This document shows positions 33,812 through 42,431 of a stretch of 64,000 nt of DNA, piece by piece. The stretch is from Clostridium punense (GTDB lineage: Bacteria; Bacillota; Clostridia; Clostridiales; Clostridiaceae). The stretch covers positions 1 to 64,000 of the forward strand of contig NZ_JAGGLL010000018.1 in assembly GCF_017874425.1 (NCBI RefSeq), in the 5' to 3' direction. The notes under the pieces are model-generated. The model was not told where the DNA came from. It was given only the letters and a program-made list of their open reading frames with translations, and ran no database searches. Position 1 is the stretch's first letter; each line of letters opens with the position of its first letter. A program made the translations under genes and the position numbers.

Positions 33812-34576
33812 CTACTTTTCAGCAATAAAAACTATATGATTACTATAGCCTAATAGTTCTTTCTTTTCACAGGTGTAAAGATGGAATCTAAACCATTCCT
33901 CAAATTGTTCCTCATTAAAGGTATTTATTTTTTCATTTAGTAGCTCAGATAATCCGTCCGCTGCAAAATGTTTCACCTTTTTTAGCTTTGATAATTCCAT
34001 TAAGTGAACCATGTGATCAACTGTCATAAAACAAAAAGGCATGTCAGTTAGCTTGAAAGTATTATGGTCATAATGAGGTCCACCTAAATACTCTTTGTTG
34101 TATAACATTGATTCTGTTATGAATACCATGTCATTTGATAAATAAGCATAAAATATCTTTCCATTTTTCTTACAAACTCTTTTAGTTTCTTCAATGCACT
34201 TTAGTTTTTTCTCATCAGTATCCACATGATAAAGTGGGCCAAAACATAAAACAACATCAAAACTTTCAGCTGGCAAACTAGATAAGTCTAATGCATTACC
34301 TTGCTGAATATTGATTTTAAGACTTTTGTCTAGTGCCTTAGTTTTAATAACTTCTAAATTTTTTTCCACTGGTTCAACTGCAGTTACATCATAGCCTTTG
34401 CTTGCATAGTAAATGCTATAAGCTCCTGTACCAGCGCCTATATCAAGAATCTTCATACCTTTCTTCAAAAATTTCTCAATGTATGATATGGAAGTTAAAA
34501 ACTCTATACTATTAGCCTTATTTGTATTTAATCTTTTATCCTCTTCAAAACGTTCATATAGTTCATTTAAATTCAT
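33812..34576 (-). CDS. class I SAM-dependent methyltransferase
   Basis: A 254-residue methyltransferase, the only one on the minus strand. Motif I ILDIGAGTGAYSIYYASKG lies at about 47-65 with the acidic AVEPVEKN next; QQGNALDLSSLP is motif II; VVLCFGPLYHV is strand 4. The C-terminal half is enriched in HLMELSKLKKV and FRFHLYTCE, typical of small-molecule methyltransferases. ATG 34576 is preferred over the longer frame because GGGGG sits 6 nt upstream. Confidence 0.87.
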   Translation of the reverse strand: MNLNELYERFEEDKRLNTNKANSIEFLTSISYIEKFLKKGMKILDIGAGTGAYSIYYASKGYDVTAVEPVEKNLEVIKTKALDKSLKINIQQGNALDLSSLPAESFDVVLCFGPLYHVDTDEKKLKCIEETKRVCKKNGKIFYAYLSNDMVFITESMLYNKEYLGGPHYDHNTFKLTDMPFCFMTVDHMVHLMELSKLKKVKHFAADGLSELLNEKINTFNEEQFEEWFRFHLYTCEKKELLGYSNHIVFIAEK

Positions 34577-34695
34577 ATGTATCCCCCTATCCCCTAGATG
34601 ATATATTCCCCTGGAAATATCCCAGAAATTTCTTTTATTCAACATTATACAGCAAATATTCCCTTATTCCAAGTGTTAACAAGTTTGCATACAAT

Positions 34696-34721
34696 TGTAA
34701 CCTTGGGCTTTACACACCGTA
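34696..34721 (+). promoter_or_regulatory. ECF-sigma-type promoter candidate
   Basis: TGTAACC (34696-34702) followed after 16 nt by CGTAC (34718-34722) matches the general ECF pattern of a TGTAAC/TGAAAC -35 and a CGT-containing -10. It lies upstream of the mini-ORF at 34744 and the ECF sigma gene, consistent with autoregulation. A weaker CGTC at 35029 is a second possibility. Confidence 0.4.
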
Positions 34722-34743
34722 CTTAGTAGGAGGAGAAAGTACC

Positions 34744-34776
34744 ATGAAAACAACAAGAATTTATATAGAAAAATAA
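34744..34776 (+). CDS. 10-codon mini-ORF behind strong RBS
   Basis: ATG at 34744 follows AGGAGGAG with 8-nt spacing and opens a 10-residue frame, MKTTRIYIEK, before TAA. It lies about 20 nt after the ECF-like promoter. It could be a leader peptide or the stub of a truncated gene. Downstream to 35088 there is no continued coding signal in any frame. Confidence 0.3.
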   Translation: MKTTRIYIEK

Positions 34777-35088
34777 ATCTAGAACTGTACAACTATAAGA
34801 AATTAAAAGTTCTACCTTAATAAATAGCTTTGATATTTAATGCTTAGGATCTTGAAAATATAAATTTATAGTAATGTTCATTCTCATGATAAACAGTCCT
34901 CTTGCACCAAAAACATTTTTTAAATTTGGTACAGATTTATAGAACATGTAGATGGAGTATATAGAAAATATTTGGTAGATTTTTGATTTAGTGTAAAATT
35001 AGTGTATACATATTTGCTGGTGCAACGTCTTAATAATAGAAGTACTTCAGAAGCAATTAATTGATTAACTTTATGGAAGGGGGATATG

Positions 35089-35598
35089 ATGAGCAATGAA
35101 TTAATTAATGAGATGTTTGAGAAAAAGATGAATCTCATATATAAATATTTGATTAAGCTTGGATGCAGTGAAGCTAATGCTGAGGACATTGTTCAAGATA
35201 CCTTCTATAAAGCATTAAAATATATAGATGGAATACAAACTGAAAAGTTATCCTCCTGGCTCTTCAAGGTAGCAATTAACAAGTACTATGATTTATGCAG
35301 AAAAAACAATAGGTATACTCAGCTTAGTCTTCATGAAGACATTTTTAAAGAAAGTCTAAGAGAGGATAGATTAGTAGAAGATTATATACTAGATTCAGAG
35401 AAAAAACAAGAAATTCTAAAATGTTTAAATTCAATTAGTGAAGTACAAAAGAACTTACTGTTATTTAAGTATGACATAGGATTGTCTTACAAAGAAATAG
35501 CTGAAATTTTAGATATTAATGAGAATACAGTAAAAACCTATCTCTTTAGAGCTAGGGAACAATTTAGAAAGGTTTGGAGGGATAATTTTGAAAAGTGA
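35089..35598 (+). CDS. ECF RNA polymerase sigma factor
   Basis: A 169-residue extracytoplasmic-function sigma factor. Region 2 covers about 8-75 with AEDIVQDTFYKALKYID and SWLFKVAINKYYDLCRK; region 4 covers about 110-165 with IGLSYKEIAEILDINENTVKTYLFRAREQF (core SYKEIAEIL-NTVKTYLFRAR) as the helix-turn-helix. It directs transcription of a small regulon after release from its anti-sigma factor. ATG 35089 is 5 nt from GGGG and better spaced than ATG 35086. The stop overlaps the anti-sigma start by 11 nt. Confidence 0.93.
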   Translation: MSNELINEMFEKKMNLIYKYLIKLGCSEANAEDIVQDTFYKALKYIDGIQTEKLSSWLFKVAINKYYDLCRKNNRYTQLSLHEDIFKESLREDRLVEDYILDSEKKQEILKCLNSISEVQKNLLLFKYDIGLSYKEIAEILDINENTVKTYLFRAREQFRKVWRDNFEK

Positions 35599-36604
35599 TG
35601 AGGAAAGATTAAAAGAATTGTTTGAGATGAAAGATAAACCAACACCTACTTTAAATGACACTATTAAAAGAGCTAAAACTTTTTCTATAATAAGAAACAT
35701 AATCATAAGCTTAATGATATTTATAATTTTAAGCACCACATTTTTAATAGCAAATAGTTTCGCCTTAAATTCCATAAGCCATAAAGAAATGATGAAACTA
35801 GAGAACTGGTTTAATGTAGCACTGCCTAATGCTTATATAACAGGTATTCAATCAGATGATAGAATCATGGTGGGACAGTTAGATTATGTAAGATATAGAT
35901 TTTTAGGAAATAAAGCAATAGTAGATGGAAACTATAAAACAAGTTACACTTATATGCCACTAATTAATACTACTTATGGTGACGCAAGTGAATTCTTATT
36001 TAAATCAGGGGGCACTTATAAAGAGTTTCAAGAATCAAGAAATTACAGTAGATCTGGAAAGTTAGTTATGAAATTTTACCATCCCTTGATAAGTTACAAT
36101 AATTATATTAATGATTTACAGGAACTTAATAACATAGAAAAAGATAAGCTTATGGAAATATCCTTGTCCTTTGATAAGGCTTACACAATTGAAGAAGTAA
36201 AAGCCATGATGCCTGATAATATCACATTAAACTGGTGTTGGGTAGATACTTTTTCAGAAGCAGAAGTTAATAATAGAGGAAATAAAGGGCCAGAAGGGGC
36301 ATTACAAGTATATGAGGAATATGAGGTTTATGGTATAAAGGCCATAGATGATCAAGGAAAACCAATAAAAAATCCAGAAGATAGATTTATTAATTCAATA
36401 ATCAGGGGTAAAGAATCTAAGGGTATGTATGGTAGATATGAAAGTTTATTCAACGTATTAAGCAAGGGGAAAACCGAAATTAATAAAGAAGATTTATGGA
36501 TTATTGGGGTAGTAGTAAGCGGAGATGTGGAAACTTTAAAAACCTTAAAAAATTTAAATTATATAAAAGCAGCTACTATTGGGGCTGTAGCTGATAAATA
36601 CTAG
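35588..36604 (+). CDS. membrane anti-sigma factor (sigma factor regulator family)
   Basis: A 338-residue single-pass membrane protein. The first ~30 residues are cytoplasmic (EERLKELFEMKDKPTPTLND) and would hold the sigma factor; residues 33-58 form the transmembrane helix; ~280 residues lie outside, including the block YTIEEVKAMMPDNITLNWCWVDTFS, core EVKAMMPDNI-WCWVDTF, characteristic of the Sigma_reg_C domain. The start is TTG with GGAGGG 6 nt upstream, inside the sigma gene, giving tight translational coupling. It likely senses an envelope signal. Confidence 0.88.
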   Translation: MKSDEERLKELFEMKDKPTPTLNDTIKRAKTFSIIRNIIISLMIFIILSTTFLIANSFALNSISHKEMMKLENWFNVALPNAYITGIQSDDRIMVGQLDYVRYRFLGNKAIVDGNYKTSYTYMPLINTTYGDASEFLFKSGGTYKEFQESRNYSRSGKLVMKFYHPLISYNNYINDLQELNNIEKDKLMEISLSFDKAYTIEEVKAMMPDNITLNWCWVDTFSEAEVNNRGNKGPEGALQVYEEYEVYGIKAIDDQGKPIKNPEDRFINSIIRGKESKGMYGRYESLFNVLSKGKTEINKEDLWIIGVVVSGDVETLKTLKNLNYIKAATIGAVADKY

Positions 36605-36615
36605 GGGGAGTTTAT

Positions 36616-37392
36616 ATGAAGACTTATTTTAAGTTAGAACTGAAAAGGGCTTTGTTATCATGGAGAACTATAATTTCTATGATAGCAGTTATAATAGTTT
36701 TATCTATACCTTATTTAATGAAAATAAAACAGCCATCCATGTATATGGATGGTACTTCATACTTTATAGAAATTTATCAGAGATCTTATATAGGGATAAT
36801 ATCTCCAGTAATAATTGGCTTAATATACTCAACATCAATAGTTAAGGATATAGAATCTGGATTTTTTAGTAAATTGCTTAAAGTAATAGATGTAAAAACT
36901 TATTATAAAGTCAAATTAATAGTAAATAGCATAATTACATTTGCCATTTTTGCGGTGAGTCATGGTATTTTAATTTTACATCTCATTGTTAGATTTGGAA
37001 TAAAATATTCCGATGATAAGGGTATGTCTATAGGTACTTTTTCTAATATATATCATAATTCTAAAATTGCTTATGTTATGTTAGTAATATTATTTGTATC
37101 AATTTCAGCAGCAGCCTTTTCAACATTTGTTTTAGGGATAACAACTGCATTTGGGAAAAAAATTATAGCATATTTATTCCCTGCATTTTATATTGTGATT
37201 ACAAGTATTATTTTCGGTAGTTTTTCTCTTAATAGAGTATTTAATTTTGATATTACAAGATTATTTAACCTGAACTATGGTGCAAAGCCACTGAATATAA
37301 TAATATACGATTTAATTTTAACTACAATTGGATTATTTTTAATATATAAGTATGGATATAAAAAAGAAATAAGTCCATGTCCACAAAGTTAA
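36616..37392 (+). CDS. six-helix membrane protein, ABC-2 permease-like
   Basis: A 258-residue membrane protein with about six transmembrane segments (14-32, 58-76, 98-120, 148-172, 180-202, 228-246). The topology, with a long extracytoplasmic loop after helix 1 and the DIESGFFSKLLKV coupling-type loop, resembles ABC-2 permeases. No ATPase gene is adjacent. It starts 12 nt after the anti-sigma stop behind GGGGG and is the third gene of the ECF operon, so it is probably part of the response or its immunity function. Confidence 0.75.
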   Translation: MKTYFKLELKRALLSWRTIISMIAVIIVLSIPYLMKIKQPSMYMDGTSYFIEIYQRSYIGIISPVIIGLIYSTSIVKDIESGFFSKLLKVIDVKTYYKVKLIVNSIITFAIFAVSHGILILHLIVRFGIKYSDDKGMSIGTFSNIYHNSKIAYVMLVILFVSISAAAFSTFVLGITTAFGKKIIAYLFPAFYIVITSIIFGSFSLNRVFNFDITRLFNLNYGAKPLNIIIYDLILTTIGLFLIYKYGYKKEISPCPQS

Positions 37393-37419
37393 AAAAACTT
37401 TTATAGCTTGATTTATAAA

Positions 37420-37462
37420 AAGAGGAGAAAACATTAATTTTCATGAAATGTTTTCTTCTCTT
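37420..37462 (+). terminator. terminator of ECF operon
   Basis: A 16-bp stem with one G-U pair, 37420-37435 (AAGAGGAGAAAACATT) with 37447-37462, loop 11 nt, then ATTAATTT. The gap continues with the three-copy promoter element at 37509. Confidence 0.8.
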
Positions 37463-37508
37463 ATTAATTTCAAACTATAATCAAAAACTGCATAAGTATT
37501 GATAAGTT

Positions 37509-37543
37509 ATGGTATACATTACAAATAATGACATGGTAAAATA
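37509..37543 (+). promoter_or_regulatory. 35-nt shared upstream element, copy A
   Basis: Begins ATGGTATACATTAC and ends ACATGGTAAAATA. Nearly identical 35-mers occur at 40517-40551 and 45539-45573, all plus-strand, all after a terminator and before a single gene. The 3' part, TGGTAAAAT, reads as an extended -10; two ATGGTA direct repeats are 24 nt apart. It probably is a promoter with a common regulator site. Confidence 0.55.
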
Positions 37544-37700
37544 AGTTAGGAGTAATTTATTATTCCATTGTTTAAGCCTATGGCGATAATAAATATTATT
37601 TTGAAAGGGTGAATTGATATGAAGTGTAATGATAGATTTTTTATTATAAATAATGGGAGGGTGAATATGCTGTAGCCCTCAATAAATGGAGGAATGGTGT

Positions 37701-38507
37701 ATGAATTATAACTGGATAAAGCCAGAGGAATTTTCTTTCAACTCGTTTTTACTTATGGATAGATGGATTATTAGAATGATGTGTGAAAATCATTTAAGTG
37801 ATAAGGATTTTTCTAAAAATTTAGCAATAGCACTTGAGTACAATCCTGCAGTAAAGTGGTACTTTTTTCATAAGTGCCCTGAGAGTAGAGATTTCCTTGA
37901 AAGGTTAACCGCAGACGTGCCTAAAGATCTTTCTTTACAAGCGATACGTAAAGCAGAAGTTTTTGTTATAGGAGAAATGGAAACATCAATAGTTTACGTT
38001 TACCCTGAACTCATGAATAAAAACTGTGATTACATCTATGATTGGAATAAGAACCTTCTATTTGAGCTAGCTGATTTTAATGATAAGGTAGTTTTAGACA
38101 TTGGAAGTGGTACGGGAAGACTTGCCTTTGCTGCTGCTGAAAAGGCTAAGCGAGTTTATGCTAGTGAGCCAACAGATGCACTACGAGAATATTTACGTGA
38201 TAAAATAAAGGTTGAGAATATTCTTAATGTCGTAGTTTTAGATGGCACAGTAGAGAAAATTCCATATGAGGATAATACTTTTGATATTGTAATGTCTGGG
38301 CATGTAGTAGGAGATAATTACGATGCTGAAATTGCTGAGCTAACAAGGGTTGTTAAAAACGGTGGTTATATCATTGATTGTATTGGTGAAGATAACAGGA
38401 AGAGAAAGCCTAATGAGGAATTGTTAAAGCGAGGATTTGAAGCCTTTTATCATGTTAGTAAATCAGGCGGAGATATTTATAGATATAGAAAAAAAGTAAT
38501 TAAGTAA
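37701..38507 (+). CDS. class I SAM-dependent methyltransferase
   Basis: A 268-residue protein with a ~95-residue N-terminal helical domain (FSFNSFLLMDRWIIRMM, then CPESRDFLERL) placed before the methyltransferase core. Motif I VLDIGSGTGRLAFAAAEKA starts near 124, the acidic YASEPTDALR follows, and TVEKIPYEDNTFDIVMSGHVVG is the motif II/strand 4 region. ATG 37701 is chosen because GGAGG lies 8 nt upstream of it. It sits downstream of shared element copy A. Confidence 0.87.
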   Translation: MNYNWIKPEEFSFNSFLLMDRWIIRMMCENHLSDKDFSKNLAIALEYNPAVKWYFFHKCPESRDFLERLTADVPKDLSLQAIRKAEVFVIGEMETSIVYVYPELMNKNCDYIYDWNKNLLFELADFNDKVVLDIGSGTGRLAFAAAEKAKRVYASEPTDALREYLRDKIKVENILNVVVLDGTVEKIPYEDNTFDIVMSGHVVGDNYDAEIAELTRVVKNGGYIIDCIGEDNRKRKPNEELLKRGFEAFYHVSKSGGDIYRYRKKVIK

Positions 38508-38571
38508 GTAATTTAAACTGTAGTATTTAAATTGCCGTGAAATAAGTTAAGAAAATAATTTTAAAGGATGT

Positions 38572-38602
38572 GATAAGAAGATTTTTATTATTGCATCCTT
38601 TA
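38572..38602 (+). terminator. probable terminator
   Basis: Stem 38572-38580 (TAAAGGATG) with 38594-38602, extendable inward through TGATAA/TTATTG with G-U pairs; the T tail is weak. It separates the methyltransferase and nucleotidyltransferase genes. Confidence 0.6.
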
Positions 38603-38669
38603 TAATTTCTAACTGAGCAGGAGCATATTAGTTGCATGTAATTATTATCAAAATGGGGGAGTTTTAGAA

Positions 38670-39437
38670 ATGCAGCAGTCAATTGAAATAATGAAAAATC
38701 GCATAGTTGAGATTTTACTAGAAAATAAGCCCTCAATATATCTCTATGGTTCAGTTGTCCTTGAAGATTTTAAATTAGGATGGAGCGATATTGATATATT
38801 ATGTTTAACTGAAACAGAAATTTCAGATACTCAAGGAAAGGAATTACTTAATTTAAGACAAGAACTTTCCATGGAATATAGAAATAATTTGTATTTTCCT
38901 TCCTTTGAAGGTGGATTTTTAACGCTGGAAGGATTTGTTAATAATAATCCAGATACAGTGGTATATTGGGGGACTAGTGGTCAGAAAATAACAAATAAAT
39001 ACTGCTTTGATCCTTTTTCCATGATAGAATTAATTGAACAGGGGCATTTATTATATGGTAAGGAAGTAAGACACAATTTTACCTATCCAAGAAAAGTAGA
39101 AATTCTGGAAGCTGTCACAAAACACTATGACACAATAAGAAGAGTTGGAGCCAAAACAGATAAAAGTCTGTATTCTGCTGGGTGGCTTTTAGATATTGCA
39201 AGATGTATTTATACCCTTAGGACAGGTAAAATCATTTCTAAAACTAAAGCAGGGAAGTGGGCTTTGGATAACAACCTAATTGAAGACATTGAGGTCATGG
39301 AAAAGGCTATAAGAATTAGAAAAGAGCCAAATAAATATAAAGACCATAGGGAAGTTATAAAATGGCTAGAAGGGCTTGGACCTTATATTCAAAGATTTGC
39401 TGACGTGTTAGAAAAGGAAATTTCAATGGTAAAATAA
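38670..39437 (+). CDS. aminoglycoside adenylyltransferase-like nucleotidyltransferase
   Basis: A 255-residue protein. The Pol-beta-type nucleotidyltransferase motif is YGSVVLEDFKLGWSDID, core Gly27-Ser28 and Asp40-x-Asp42, with Glu near the third acidic position. The C-terminal helical half (LYSAGWLLDIARCIYTLRTGK, core DIARCIYTLRTG, and SKTKAGKWALDN) strongly resembles ANT(3'')/ANT(9) and DUF4111 proteins. It would transfer AMP to a hydroxyl of an aminoglycoside or another acceptor. Resistance is possible, not proven. GGGGGAG lies 9 nt before ATG. Confidence 0.85.
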   Translation: MQQSIEIMKNRIVEILLENKPSIYLYGSVVLEDFKLGWSDIDILCLTETEISDTQGKELLNLRQELSMEYRNNLYFPSFEGGFLTLEGFVNNNPDTVVYWGTSGQKITNKYCFDPFSMIELIEQGHLLYGKEVRHNFTYPRKVEILEAVTKHYDTIRRVGAKTDKSLYSAGWLLDIARCIYTLRTGKIISKTKAGKWALDNNLIEDIEVMEKAIRIRKEPNKYKDHREVIKWLEGLGPYIQRFADVLEKEISMVK

Positions 39438-39491
39438 CATAGTTTTTAGTAATTAATTAACATAAATTTTTTCAAAAAAGGGGACAAGGGG

Positions 39492-40376
39492 ATGTATAAA
39501 GAAATTTTAAGTTTATTAAAGTGTCCAAAATGCAATGGGGAATTAAGTTTGGCAATTGAGAAGGAAGAAAATAGTGAGATTGTTGAAGGAAAACTAAGTT
39601 GTAAGGACGGTCATCAGTGGGCTATTAAAGAAGGGGTAATAAACTTTGGTTCAGTGGAACAGGAAATTACAAACAATTGGTCAGAGGCTTTTGAGAAATA
39701 TGATGAAGAAGAGCTGAGGAAAAGAATGTCAGAGGCAAATCCTAAAAATCTAACACTGCTAGTGGATAAGACAGGAAAGTTTATTATTGATAATATAAAT
39801 AATAATGAGAATAAGTTTATATTAGACATAGCAACTGGTACGGGGGGCTTATTTCTAAAAACGGTGAAACAACTAAAGGGTGAAGCGCAAATAATATGTA
39901 CAGATTTAAGTTTTGCAGTATTAAGATATGATAGACTAAAAGCTAAAAGGATTAACCCAGAAATAAAAGTAAACTACATAGCTTGTGATGCTACCAATTT
40001 GCCTTTTAAAGATAATACAATTGATGTAGCTACATCTTTCTTTGGAATTGCTAATATGCTAAATTTAGCAGAGGGTGGATTAAAAGAAGCAAAAAGAGTA
40101 CTTAAAACAGGAAAGTCATTTTTAGACAGTTATATTATAATCAAGGAAGAATCCAATGGATTTAAAATGCTAAAGGAATTTTGTAAAGAGAATCAGGTTG
40201 TTGGGGCAGAAGATTTTACTGTAAAAGCAGGAATAGAAAAAGCCTATAATGATATGAGTTTTCATAGCACAGAAATGGTAGCTATAGGAGAATCAATTGG
40301 AGAAAAAAGTGATAGTGATTTAATTCCTTTTGAGGGAGAATGGTTTGGTGTAGTTGTAGCTAAATCTATAAAATAA
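39492..40376 (+). CDS. methyltransferase with N-terminal zinc ribbon
   Basis: A 294-residue protein. Residues 8-52 are a Trm112-like zinc-ribbon segment: LLKCPKCNGEL with C-x2-C, then LSCKDGHQW. The methyltransferase core starts near 112 with ILDIATGTGGLFLKTV, followed by ICTDLSFAVL, DATNLPFKDNTIDVATSFFGIAN. The zinc-ribbon plus methyltransferase layout resembles RlmA-like rRNA methyltransferases, but the core is not close enough to assign that. GGGACAAGGGG precedes ATG. Confidence 0.85.
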   Translation: MYKEILSLLKCPKCNGELSLAIEKEENSEIVEGKLSCKDGHQWAIKEGVINFGSVEQEITNNWSEAFEKYDEEELRKRMSEANPKNLTLLVDKTGKFIIDNINNNENKFILDIATGTGGLFLKTVKQLKGEAQIICTDLSFAVLRYDRLKAKRINPEIKVNYIACDATNLPFKDNTIDVATSFFGIANMLNLAEGGLKEAKRVLKTGKSFLDSYIIIKEESNGFKMLKEFCKENQVVGAEDFTVKAGIEKAYNDMSFHSTEMVAIGESIGEKSDSDLIPFEGEWFGVVVAKSIK

Positions 40377-40410
40377 CAATTTAGAAGGAAAAGTTTATAA
40401 AATTATGAAA

Positions 40411-40444
40411 GTCTGTAGAGCCAACAAAAGTCTACAGGCTTTTT
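40411..40444 (+). terminator. terminator after zinc-ribbon methyltransferase
   Basis: Stem 40411-40419 (GTCTGTAGA) with 40431-40439, 9 bp with one G-U pair, loop 11 nt, followed by five T residues. Confidence 0.85.
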
Positions 40445-40516
40445 AATATATAAAAATAATTTTATAAACAAATTATAATTTGAAAGACATTTAGTAGGTG
40501 TTAATTTAAGAAATAA

Positions 40517-40551
40517 GTGGTATAAAATACAAGTAATAATATGGTAAAATA
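40517..40551 (+). promoter_or_regulatory. 35-nt shared upstream element, copy B
   Basis: Begins GTGGTATAAAATAC and ends ATATGGTAAAATA. The middle AAGTAATAATATGGTAAAAT is identical to copy C. It is placed 70 nt before the GTG of the zinc-protease-like gene. Confidence 0.6.
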
Positions 40552-40620
40552 GAGATACATTGGTGTACAATAGAATTTTAAGTATAGTTTAGAAGTATAG
40601 TAAATTTAAAGGGGTTTGTG

Positions 40621-41364
40621 GTGAAGTTTATGGACTGGTGTAAAAAAGAGTCAAGTAACTATATATTTCATTACCAAAAGGGATCATTAGCAGAAAAACA
40701 TATAGATAAAATAATAGAGTTACAAGAAATTTGCAATAAATTTATAAGTAATTCCTTAAAGGTTAAAATGAAAGAAAAAATTAAATATTACTTGTGCAGC
40801 ACTCCAGAAGAAGTTGGAGAGGTCTATGGGGATAATGAACCTTGCAATGGGTTTAATGATGGCTTAGATAAAATTTATGCTGTATATAATAAAGAAGTTA
40901 AGTGTGTAGGATTTCATGAAGATGCACATATAATTTCATACAATACCATATCAAGACCAAAGCAAGCATTTCTCCGTGAAGGCTTAGCAATGTTTTATGA
41001 TAAGGTTTGGTGGGGAATACCTAACTATGCATGGGCTAAATATTTCTTAAGTAATGGGATATACCTTCATATTAAAGAGCTACTAGTCAATGATAACTTC
41101 TATAAACATAATGATGTTATAACATATCCAGTTGCAGGGGCATTCGTTGAATATCTTATTCTAAGCTTCGGTATTGAAAGTTTTAAGACATTTTATAGTA
41201 GCGTAGGAGAGGACTTTGATTCAGCTTTCAAAACTGTATTTGATTATTCTATAAAACATATTGAAGATAAGTTTATTAGGTATATTGATGCTATAGGCAT
41301 TGATGAGGCAATATATGATTTAATAAAAGTTAAGCTAAGAGAAAAACATTTTAGTTATGAGTAA
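40621..41364 (+). CDS. gluzincin-type zinc metalloprotease-like protein
   Basis: A 247-residue soluble protein. GFHEDAHII contains the zinc motif H-E-x-x-H at 99-103, and LREGLAMFYD supplies Glu120, the third ligand in gluzincins. The flanking PVAGAFVEYLILSFG, core AGAFVEYL, corresponds to the helix after the active site in peptidase-MA-like proteins. It is smaller than complete M1 enzymes and has no signal peptide. GTG 40621 is 6 nt from GGGG, better than the GTG at 40618. It lies downstream of shared element copy B. Confidence 0.75.
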   Translation: MKFMDWCKKESSNYIFHYQKGSLAEKHIDKIIELQEICNKFISNSLKVKMKEKIKYYLCSTPEEVGEVYGDNEPCNGFNDGLDKIYAVYNKEVKCVGFHEDAHIISYNTISRPKQAFLREGLAMFYDKVWWGIPNYAWAKYFLSNGIYLHIKELLVNDNFYKHNDVITYPVAGAFVEYLILSFGIESFKTFYSSVGEDFDSAFKTVFDYSIKHIEDKFIRYIDAIGIDEAIYDLIKVKLREKHFSYE

Positions 41365-41468
41365 CTTCACAATGAATAGTGAGATTTAAAGGTTAATTTA
41401 TTCATAATTTCGTGACTTAAGTAGTGATAGAACAATAATATTCTTCAAGTTTGGGAAGAGGTGAGTGA

Positions 41469-42338
41469 ATGAAGAGTGTTAAATTTGCAGTGTTTGCTGA
41501 CTTACATTATGACCATATTCATGATGGGGCTGAGAGGCTCCAAAATTTTATAACTAAGGTAAAAGATAAGCAGCTGGATTTTGTTATTCAACTTGGAGAT
41601 TTTTGTGTACCAAAAGAGGAAAATGAATTTTTACTCCATATGCTTTTAGATATTGGAAAGCCTATTTATCATGTCATAGGGAATCATGATTCTGATGTAG
41701 TTCAAAGAGACGAAGTGATGAAGTTTTTAAACCTGGACAATAGTTACTACTCCTTTAAAAAGTGCAATATTAAATTTATTGTACTAGATACCTGTTTTAT
41801 AAAAACTAATGAAGGATATGAGCCATATTATAAGAGAAATTATAACAAAACAAAAGATGCTTATCCAGTTCTTCCTGAGGAACAATTAAAATGGTTAGAA
41901 AATGAATTGACTGATAGTAGTGATTATTATGTGATTTTCTCCCATCATAGTTTTGAAAATGAGTTTGCTAAAAGAGGGGTACATAACAAGGCTGAAGCAA
42001 CAGCTTTAATTAATAGGATAAATAATACAGGAAGAAAGGTACTTTTGTGCATTAATGGACATGACCACGGAGATTCACTTGAGAAAATTGGACAAACTCA
42101 TTATTTTGGGCTTAACTCTATGTCTTATATTTGGGTTGGACCAGAACATGAGCATTTTTCTTATTCAGAAGAAATTCACCAGCAGTATCCCTTTATAAAA
42201 GACTTAGTTCTATATAAAGATGGACTATATGCTATTGTTACAATTACTGAAAAGGGTGGTATTAATATTGAAGGGATTAATGGCCAAGGGAACTGGGACT
42301 TGGTGATAGGTGGAATGGTCGCTCTGTGCTACCAATAG
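41469..42338 (+). CDS. calcineurin-like metallophosphoesterase
   Basis: A 289-residue phosphoesterase with all binuclear-metal motifs: Asp11/His13 in FADLHYDH, Asp44 in LGDF, GNHD at 71-74, FSHHSFE with His159/160 and INGHDHGD with His198/200. The domain fills the protein, with no signal peptide and no extra modules. The substrate (nucleotide, lipid or phosphoprotein) is unknown. AAGAGGTGAG precedes ATG. The methyltransferase gene follows about 90 nt later. Confidence 0.9.
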   Translation: MKSVKFAVFADLHYDHIHDGAERLQNFITKVKDKQLDFVIQLGDFCVPKEENEFLLHMLLDIGKPIYHVIGNHDSDVVQRDEVMKFLNLDNSYYSFKKCNIKFIVLDTCFIKTNEGYEPYYKRNYNKTKDAYPVLPEEQLKWLENELTDSSDYYVIFSHHSFENEFAKRGVHNKAEATALINRINNTGRKVLLCINGHDHGDSLEKIGQTHYFGLNSMSYIWVGPEHEHFSYSEEIHQQYPFIKDLVLYKDGLYAIVTITEKGGINIEGINGQGNWDLVIGGMVALCYQ

Positions 42339-42431
42339 TAACATCATTAAAGATAGACTAGAGATAAATAGGGGAATTTATAAACTTCTTATGTGGGCAA
42401 AACCAGAAATTATTGTGAAGGAGAGGATTAT

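Noticed and set aside
38670-39437. Firm aminoglycoside resistance call
   Set aside because: The fold matches ANT(3'')/ANT(9), but chromosomal relatives in clostridia often lack resistance activity; only the fold is claimed.
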